A DNA stretch of 12,463 bases from Acidaminococcaceae bacterium (lineage in GTDB: Bacteria; Bacillota; Negativicutes; Acidaminococcales; Acidaminococcaceae), in the NCBI GenBank assembly GCA_022653215.1, contig JALCSJ010000052.1, forward strand, positions 1 through 12,463. The letters run 5' to 3'. Shown here one piece after another: positions 7,746 to 12,463 of this stretch (the first letter of the stretch is position 1; each line of letters starts with the position of its first letter). The translations under genes and the position numbers were made by a program. Below the pieces are notes generated by a model that was not told the origin of the DNA, did no database searches, and was given only the letters and a program-made list of their open reading frames with translations.

Positions 7746-7763
7746 TCATCCTATGCTTTATGT

Positions 7764-8606
7764 TTATTTAAGATCTTTGTTGTCGATGTTGTCCATGTCT
7801 GTGAAGGCTTTGTTCTCGCCGCCCATAGCCCAGATGAATGTGTAGTTAGAGGTTCCGGCACCGGCATGAATGCTCCAGCTGGGTCCAATAACTGCTTCTT
7901 CGTTGTGCATTACAATATGACGGGTTTCTTGAGGCTGTCCCATAAAGTGGAATACTACGTTGTCTTTGGGAACATCAAAGTAGAAGTAAACTTCCATACG
8001 ACGTTCGTGAGTGTGGCAAGGCAGGGTATTCCAAACGCTGCCGGGTTTTAAAGCAGTCATGCCCATGGACAGTTGGCAGGTTTCCAAAACATCCGGATGA
8101 ATGAATTGGTTAATGACTCTGTCATTAGCTGTTTCCATTGCTCCGCAAGGAACCTTTTTGGCATCTTTCAAGGTAAGGAGTGTTGTTTTGCAGGGTTTGT
8201 GTGCAGGAGCTGAAACCATGTAGAATTTAGCAGGTTTGCTTTCCTTGTCACTCTTAAAGGTAACTTTTTTGGTACCCATGGTAATATACAAACAGTCTCT
8301 GTTTCCCAGCTTGTATTTCACTCCGTCCGCGGTAATAACACCCGGATCTCCTACGTTAAAAATACCAATTTCTCTCCGTTCAAGAATAAAATCAGTTCCG
8401 AAGTTGCCCCAGACATCAATGCCTTTGTCCAAAGACACGGTTTTCTTTACAGGCATACATCCGAATACTACCATTCTGTCCACATGAGAATAGGTAACTT
8501 GTACCTTGTCAGGTTGGAACAGGTCCTGAATTAAAAATTCCTTTCTTGTTTCTTCCGTGGTATAACGCTTAAAATCACGGGGATTAACTGAATACCTAAT
8601 ATCCAT
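7764..8606 (-). CDS. kduI: 5-keto-4-deoxyuronate isomerase (KduI)
   Basis: KduI isomerises 4-deoxy-L-threo-5-hexosulose uronate (5-keto-4-deoxyuronate), made from unsaturated uronates of pectin or glycosaminoglycans, to 2,5-diketo-3-deoxygluconate. The 280-residue length matches the family (E. coli 278). The opening MDIRYSVNPRDFKRYTTEE is characteristic. The zinc-binding cupin motif is present as HTHERRMEVY (198-207): His198, His200 and Glu205, with the fourth ligand at His247 in SWSIHAGAG. This spacing matches the E. coli enzyme shifted by two residues, so the enzyme should be active. The ATG at 8606 follows AGGAGG about 10 bases upstream. It comes 66 bp after iclR and 84 bp before kduD. This is the most specific indicator of what the cluster degrades. 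Confidence 0.96.
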   Translation of the reverse strand: MDIRYSVNPRDFKRYTTEETRKEFLIQDLFQPDKVQVTYSHVDRMVVFGCMPVKKTVSLDKGIDVWGNFGTDFILERREIGIFNVGDPGVITADGVKYKLGNRDCLYITMGTKKVTFKSDKESKPAKFYMVSAPAHKPCKTTLLTLKDAKKVPCGAMETANDRVINQFIHPDVLETCQLSMGMTALKPGSVWNTLPCHTHERRMEVYFYFDVPKDNVVFHFMGQPQETRHIVMHNEEAVIGPSWSIHAGAGTSNYTFIWAMGGENKAFTDMDNIDNKDLK

Positions 8607-8672
8607 TTTTTTCTCCTCCTTATATTAACAAACTGTATATATTAAATAACTTTTTGAACCTGCCAGAATATC

Positions 8673-9446
8673 TCAATAAAGGGTTGGTTTCTGATAACCC
8701 AACTGTTTGGAAATTTCCAAAGCTGTATTGATGACCTCTTTGCCGCACTCTTCCACTCTGTCCGGTGGCATTCTGGTGAAAACTGATGCGACGCTTACTG
8801 CCCCGATTGGTAAATTGCTGCGGTCAAAAACCGGTGCCGCCACGCAGAAAGTATCCATTTCTACTTCTCTATTATCCACTGCATAGCCACGCTTTCTGGT
8901 TATTTCCAGCTCCTTAAGGAGCTTGGGAATAGTGGTAAGAGTATTAGCAGTGTGGGCCTTCATAGGCGGTCCTTCTTTGATAATTTTTTTAACCGTTTGC
9001 GGATCGTTATAGGCAGCTAAAATTGCCTTGCCTAAACCGGAACAGTACATAGGACGACGTCCACCCAAGTTAATATACCCTCCCATAATGCCACGCTCTT
9101 CGGCACAATCCAGATAAACAACGTCTGCATGATCTTCTACCGCTATAAAAATGGTTTCATGAACCGCTTCATGGAGCTTAAGCAGATAAGGTCTGGCTAC
9201 AGACACCATATTGCGCTTTTCTATGACCGACATCCCAATCTCAAAGAGATGCAGGCCTAGTTTCAAGGTTTTAAACTGCTCGTTGTCATACTCTAAAAAA
9301 CCTTTTTCCAGTAAGGTGTAAACCAAATCATGAACACTGCTTTTGGGCATATCTAAAGCCTGACAAATATCATTTTGTGTTAAGGGCTTGCCTGCCTTAG
9401 CAAACATATTCAGGATGTCCAAAGTTCTAGCTGCCGTCCGATTCAC
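8673..9446 (-). CDS. IclR-family transcriptional regulator (KdgR-like)
   Basis: This cytoplasmic DNA-binding protein probably controls the uronate cluster. From the chosen start it has 257 residues, typical of IclR. The N-terminal winged helix-turn-helix includes PLTQNDICQALDMPKSSVHD (21-40), and the C-terminal effector domain shows GLGKAILAAY and RGYAVDNREVEMDTFCVAAP, both usual IclR landmarks. Family members that control KDG genes are often called KdgR and respond to KDG; that role is inferred from context. The start is unclear because all candidates are non-ATG. A GTG at 9455 directly abuts the AAGGGG site with no spacing. TTG at 9449 and GTG at 9446 are 6 and 9 bases away and are better placed; I use 9446. 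It stands first in the cluster, 66 bp before kduI, behind a strong promoter and repeated operator-like sites. Confidence 0.9.
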   Translation of the reverse strand: MNRTAARTLDILNMFAKAGKPLTQNDICQALDMPKSSVHDLVYTLLEKGFLEYDNEQFKTLKLGLHLFEIGMSVIEKRNMVSVARPYLLKLHEAVHETIFIAVEDHADVVYLDCAEERGIMGGYINLGGRRPMYCSGLGKAILAAYNDPQTVKKIIKEGPPMKAHTANTLTTIPKLLKELEITRKRGYAVDNREVEMDTFCVAAPVFDRSNLPIGAVSVASVFTRMPPDRVEECGKEVINTALEISKQLGYQKPTLY

Positions 9447-9471
9447 CAACTTCACCCCTTTGTGACCATTT

Positions 9472-9617
9472 GTTCATATATACATACCGAGTTCCGATAC
9501 TGTGTTACATTTTTACTTTTCGCGTATCTAGCTTCTGTGCAATCCATCCGTTCAAGTCGGTTCCTTATATCACGTTCATGTTTCTTTATAGTTCATAATT
9601 GCGAACCGAGTTCGATA
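9472..9617 (-). promoter_or_regulatory. Three operator-like repeats in the iclR leader
   Basis: Three related sites share the core ACCGA(G/C)TT. The first is GCGAACCGAGTTCGATA at 9601-9617, whose centre (9602-9614) is a palindrome: CGAAC-CGA-GTTCG. The second is ATACCGAGTTCCGATA at 9484-9499. The third is inverted, GGAACCGACTTGAACG, at 9564-9549. The first and second also share an upstream GTTCATA, so the 27-28 bp segments 9591-9617 and 9472-9499 form an imperfect direct repeat about 119 bp apart. The palindrome lies just downstream of the predicted iclR transcription start, a place that suits repression. The cognate protein is presumably the IclR-type regulator encoded next to it. Confidence 0.55.
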
Positions 9618-9631
9618 TTTCTTTCATATTT

Positions 9632-9660
9632 ACATTAGCATATTCATATTTTTCTGTCAA
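9632..9660 (-). promoter_or_regulatory. Promoter for iclR and the kdu/dct/kdg/tct cluster
   Basis: The minus strand reads a perfect -35 TTGACA (9660-9655), a 17-base spacer, then -10 TAATGT (9637-9632) with TGC directly before it (extended -10). Transcription should start near 9625, giving a leader of about 175 bases that contains the operator-like repeats. It lies between the kinase terminator and iclR, where a new transcription unit is expected. Confidence 0.72.
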
Positions 9661-9710
9661 GAACAAAAAACTTAAACAATTTAGAATTTTATAAAAACCA
9701 TAGCAAGGAT

Positions 9711-9767
9711 AAAAACAAGGGCCTGTAACACGATGACAAGAAGTCATTATGTTTACAGTCCCTTGTT
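9711..9767 (-). terminator. Intrinsic terminator of the histidine kinase gene
   Basis: A long imperfect hairpin spans 9714-9767. AACAAGGG/CCCTTGTT at the base, CTGTAA/TTACAG in the middle and ATGAC/GTCAT at the top pair across a 5-base loop, with only a few mismatches. On the minus strand it begins a few bases after the kinase stop and is followed by a run of five T residues (9715-9711). It separates the kinase from the uronate cluster. Confidence 0.85.
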
Positions 9768-9772
9768 AAATC

Positions 9773-12145
9773 TTATATATATTTAGCTATGGTTTGATAC
9801 AGCAAATTAGGATTTATCGGTTTGGATAGATGGGCATTCATACCTACTGCCAAACTGGTCTTTACATCCTCATCAAAAGCATTGGCGCTCATGGCAATAA
9901 TAGGTATCTTTTTGGCATCTTGCCGGTCCAAGGCCCTAATTTCCTTAGTTGCTGCTAAGCCGTCCATTATGGGCATCCTAATATCCATAAGGATAATGCG
10001 GAAAAAGTCAGGAGCAGATTGCTTAAACACCTCCACAGCTTCTTTGCCGTTATTTGCCTTAGTAACAACCATTCCCACTCTCTCTAAAATACGAATGACT
10101 ATTTCCTGATTAATGGGATGATCTTCACAAATAAGAATCTGTTTACCTTGTAATATTCCTATATCCAGTTCTTTCTTAAGCTTTACTGCCTCTTGTTGAC
10201 GAACAACAGTTGTAGGAACACAAGGTATCACAAAACGCAGATAAAAAGTAGTTCCTTTTCCCAATTCACTCTCAACAGAAATAGTACCATCCATCAGTTC
10301 TACCATTTTTTTCACAATAGACAGCCCCAAACCTGTTCCGTCCTGTTGTAAATTATTATGCTGTGTTTCCTGGGTAAATGGTTCAAAAAGCACCTTGAGA
10401 AATTCCTTGCTCATACCAATACCTGTGTCGGTAATTTTACCATCACATGTTATGAACTTTTTGTCCGGGCTAAGGGTATCTTTAATCATAAGATATACTG
10501 AACCACCCGGTTTGTTATACTTTACTGCATTAGACAGTAAATTGTAATAAACCTGCTTGATTCTCAGATTATCAAAAATAGCAGTATAACCTTTGGCAGG
10601 ATAAAAATCTGTCTTAAATGTAATGTTCTTTTCTTTGCACATAGGAATAATAATAGATTCTATGGCATTTTGAAAATTTTCGAAAGTTACGGCCTCAGGA
10701 TGAAGCTCCACCTTGTTGCTCTCTACTTTAGTCATATCCAAAATATCGTTAATAAGTGACAGCAAAAACTTAGATGACTTGTCAATCTTATTCAGGGCAT
10801 CAGCAGTTGCCAAGGAATTATTTTCCTTTTGAGCCAAATAAGTCATACCAATAATCCCATTAAGGGGCGTGCGAATATCGTGGCTCATTCTGGACAGAAA
10901 TTCTGTTTTAGCTATGTTAGCCTGTTTTTCCGCATCTAAACGTATATTATTCTCTTTGATTTTACGTTTAAACCTAAGCTGACTTTCAAAAAAGGCACCT
11001 AAAAATACCAACAGCACGAAACCAATAGCCCAAATCGATTTTTTATATTTTTCATAAAAAGTCGGCTCATTGTTTATGTAAATTGCATTTTTAGGCAGCA
11101 TGCTTTTGTCGATGCCAAATTTTTTGGCAACTTTATAATCAAATTGGTAAATGGCTTTGCCTTTTTTGTAAGTTCCCAGCGGAATCTCCTTATTAAGAGC
11201 CTTTTTTATCAAAGTCACAGTCTCTTTGCCTACGCTGGCATAGGAAAGCTGGTAACCACCAAAGAGGCCATAACCCATCCCTGCTTCATCTGCTTTAAAC
11301 ACAGGTATTTTAGCAGCGTCAGTAATGGTTTTAACACTTTGAGCTAAAGTATATCTTTTGCCATTTTTATCCGTATTAAAAACCGTATACATTAAAATAG
11401 TTTCGTCAGAAAACTGAGCAATTTTGCTCTTAATCTCTTCTTTGCTCATTTTCCGACAGTTAAAAATTTCGAATTTAAGTTCCGGGAAATTACTTTGCTG
11501 ATCCAATATTTGTTTGGCTGAACCAAGGCCGGAAACAGAATCATCAGTTATAATCACTACTTTTTTAGCATTTTTTTGAATAGTCTGGGCAAGTTTAATT
11601 GTTTCTCTTACAGGAAACTCTTCTACCACACCTGTTATCAGCGGATCATTTTGATATTTTTCCGCTTTGGCAATATCATTGATATTTGCATAAATTAAGG
11701 GAATGCCGGAGAAAAAACGTTTTCTGTTAGCAATAGCATAGTCAAAAGCCGCATCATCTCCTACCACTACTACATCGTACTGGTAGCCTTTAGTGAGTAT
11801 TTCAAGCTCTTTCGTAAGTTTCTCTTCAGCTAGATTATCATCAACATACTTTTCATTCATGAACAAATACTGAACGGAAGCAGTCTGTTTAAAAGCCAAA
11901 TCTACCTGATTAACAATAGCCGGCACTGTTTCAAAATCATAGCCATAGGAATTGATAAACAATACACGGTATTCCTGCCGGTTATTATCCTGCTGTTGAG
12001 TTCCACTCTTGGTTTTATCTGCAGCCAAGGCAAATCCTGTCAAAAAAAACAGGCAAACAAAAAAATTCACAAAGATATACAATAGCACTTTTTGTATATT
12101 TGTGAATTTATGACAGTTGTTACAGGAACACCTTTGTTTCACCAT
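9773..12145 (-). CDS. Membrane-bound hybrid sensor histidine kinase with periplasmic ABC-type binding domain and receiver
   Basis: This is a two-component sensor of 790 residues. In order: a short basic N-terminus with a Cys cluster (CSCNNCH, 6-12), a hydrophobic segment (20-41), an extracytoplasmic region (about 59-360) resembling ABC-type sugar/amino-acid binding folds (starting YRVLFINSYGYDFETVP), a second membrane helix (370-387), HisKA with SHDIRTPLNGIIGM and phospho-acceptor His422, and an ATPase domain. The ATPase has its N-box at NLLSNAVKY (535-543), DTGIGM (573-578) and GTGLGL (603-608). The C-terminal receiver has acidic E674/D675, phospho-acceptor Asp721 in LMDIRMP, Ser753 and Lys775. 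All catalytic residues are present. I chose the ATG at 12145, with GTGAGG 5 bases upstream; a TTG five codons earlier is the alternative. No HPt protein or separate response regulator lies in the window, so its output is unknown. The ligand is also unknown. It has its own promoter and terminator, so a link to the uronate cluster is only by proximity. Confidence 0.93.
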   Translation of the reverse strand: MVKQRCSCNNCHKFTNIQKVLLYIFVNFFVCLFFLTGFALAADKTKSGTQQQDNNRQEYRVLFINSYGYDFETVPAIVNQVDLAFKQTASVQYLFMNEKYVDDNLAEEKLTKELEILTKGYQYDVVVVGDDAAFDYAIANRKRFFSGIPLIYANINDIAKAEKYQNDPLITGVVEEFPVRETIKLAQTIQKNAKKVVIITDDSVSGLGSAKQILDQQSNFPELKFEIFNCRKMSKEEIKSKIAQFSDETILMYTVFNTDKNGKRYTLAQSVKTITDAAKIPVFKADEAGMGYGLFGGYQLSYASVGKETVTLIKKALNKEIPLGTYKKGKAIYQFDYKVAKKFGIDKSMLPKNAIYINNEPTFYEKYKKSIWAIGFVLLVFLGAFFESQLRFKRKIKENNIRLDAEKQANIAKTEFLSRMSHDIRTPLNGIIGMTYLAQKENNSLATADALNKIDKSSKFLLSLINDILDMTKVESNKVELHPEAVTFENFQNAIESIIIPMCKEKNITFKTDFYPAKGYTAIFDNLRIKQVYYNLLSNAVKYNKPGGSVYLMIKDTLSPDKKFITCDGKITDTGIGMSKEFLKVLFEPFTQETQHNNLQQDGTGLGLSIVKKMVELMDGTISVESELGKGTTFYLRFVIPCVPTTVVRQQEAVKLKKELDIGILQGKQILICEDHPINQEIVIRILERVGMVVTKANNGKEAVEVFKQSAPDFFRIILMDIRMPIMDGLAATKEIRALDRQDAKKIPIIAMSANAFDEDVKTSLAVGMNAHLSKPINPNLLYQTIAKYI

Positions 12146-12192
12146 TGTATCCTCACTCAAGATAATGTTATTCGTTGTTAATATTTACTATT

Positions 12193-12221
12193 ATATTAGC
12201 AAATTATAAGAATATTTACAA
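12193..12221 (-). promoter_or_regulatory. Promoter of the histidine kinase gene
   Basis: The minus strand shows -35 TTGTAA (12221-12216), a 17-base spacer, and -10 TAATAT (12198-12193) preceded by TGC (extended -10). The layout is the same as in the iclR promoter. Two other TATAAT-like hexamers lie in this AT-rich stretch, so the exact -10 is uncertain. Confidence 0.5.
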
Positions 12222-12233
12222 GAAGGATTCTTG
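12219..12233. promoter_or_regulatory. Perfect palindrome over the -35 of the histidine kinase promoter
   Basis: CAAGAA (12219-12224) and TTCTTG (12228-12233) form a perfect 6-bp inverted repeat around a 3-base centre. It overlaps the predicted -35 hexamer by three bases, so a bound dimeric repressor would block the promoter. The regulator is unknown. Confidence 0.45.
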
Positions 12234-12254
12234 TCACAAAAACTATGGTCGCAC

Positions 12255-12295
12255 AAAAAAAGGCCCCTCTCCCTAGGGAAAGGGGCAATTTTTTT
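12255..12295. terminator. Bidirectional intrinsic terminator downstream of the catalase-like gene
   Basis: The stem GCCCCT (12263-12268) pairs with AGGGGC (12281-12286). Three more pairs follow inside a C-A mismatch, around a CTAG loop. Seven A residues (12255-12261) lie on the left and seven T residues (12289-12295) on the right, so each strand has a T-tail after the hairpin. For minus-strand genes it ends the catalase-like transcript, 25-60 bases after its stop. Confidence 0.88.
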
Positions 12296-12320
12296 ATCAT
12301 ACTCTGTGTTTATGGCGTAC

Positions 12321-12463
12321 TTATTCCACTTGCTCAGGTTTTAAGGTAGCTTTAATTAAACTGTTTTGGTCGCCTTTCGCTAATTCCTTTACCAGTTTCC
12401 AATCCAATTTTAAGGCCTTAGCCATTCTCTTGCCGTAATCAGGATCCGCCCAGAGACAATGTA
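12321..12463 (-). CDS. Probable catalase, C-terminal fragment (5' end outside window)
   Basis: Only the last 46 codons and the stop are in the window; the frame is open to the right edge. The visible tail includes CLWADPDYGKRMAKALKLDW and ends TLKPEQVE. The pattern ADP-x-YG-(K/R)-R-x-A-x-x-L-x-L-D is what clade 3 type haem catalases show at the C-terminus, where it reads ADPEYGRRVAEGLGL or similar. This is recognition of a short motif, not of catalytic residues, which lie upstream outside the window. A terminator follows, so it is the end of a transcript. If correct, the organism detoxifies hydrogen peroxide with a haem enzyme. Confidence 0.6.
   Translation of the reverse strand, partial: HCLWADPDYGKRMAKALKLDWKLVKELAKGDQNSLIKATLKPEQVE

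Noticed and set aside
7728..8051. Plus-strand open frame of 107 codons antisense to kduI
   Set aside because: It lies opposite the well-supported KduI coding frame, including the zinc motif, and has no ribosome site or family features.
8607..8672. Separate promoter between iclR and kduI
   Set aside because: The gap is AT-rich, but I found no -35/-10 pair with proper spacing, so co-transcription with iclR is simpler.
9456..9770. Riboswitch or CRISPR-like repeat array in the 315-bp gap before iclR
   Set aside because: The repeats are few, unevenly spaced and partly inverted, fitting operator sites; no conserved riboswitch core or regular spacer pattern is visible.

Overview
The window is a one-strand block: every gene I accept is read on the minus strand, so transcription runs from high to low coordinates. 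Moderately AT-rich DNA, strong AGGAGG-type ribosome binding sites, lipoprotein signal peptides and many solute-binding-protein-dependent transporters suggest an anaerobic Firmicute. A Negativicutes (Acidaminococcaceae-like) host is my best guess from family style, not from any alignment.

Region 1 (about 12463-12146) holds the C-terminal tail of a probable catalase, a bidirectional-looking intrinsic terminator, and a promoter with an overlapping perfect palindrome. Region 2 (12145-9714) is a membrane-bound hybrid sensor histidine kinase closed by a long terminator hairpin. Region 3 (9660-9447) is a strong promoter followed by three copies of an operator-like sequence in the leader of an IclR-family regulator.

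Region 4 (9446-1) looks like one long catabolic cluster: iclR - kduI - kduD - dctP - dctQ - dctM - kdgK - tctC - tctB - tctA (tctA runs off the left edge). KduI isomerises 5-keto-4-deoxyuronate to 2,5-diketo-3-deoxygluconate, KduD reduces this to 2-keto-3-deoxygluconate (KDG), and KdgK phosphorylates KDG to KDPG. These are the usual steps for unsaturated uronates released from pectin or glycosaminoglycans. A complete TRAP transporter (DctPQM) and a tripartite tricarboxylate-type transporter (TctCBA) are interleaved with the enzymes and probably bring in the uronate or KDG-like acids. No polysaccharide lyase, unsaturated glucuronyl hydrolase or KDPG aldolase is present in the window, so the cluster looks built to scavenge small sugar acids rather than to attack polymers.

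The most interesting non-coding signals are: a hairpin after each binding-protein gene (terminator-like after tctC, stable and without a U-tail after dctP), which would favour binding protein over permease; an apparent internal promoter before kdgK; a repeated GAACCGAGTTC-like operator upstream of iclR; and a palindrome over the histidine kinase -35. I see no mobile element, CRISPR array, tRNA or rRNA. Nothing here is clearly a wholly new system. The pairing of two tripartite acid transporters with one KDG pathway, and its layered regulation, are the points worth following.
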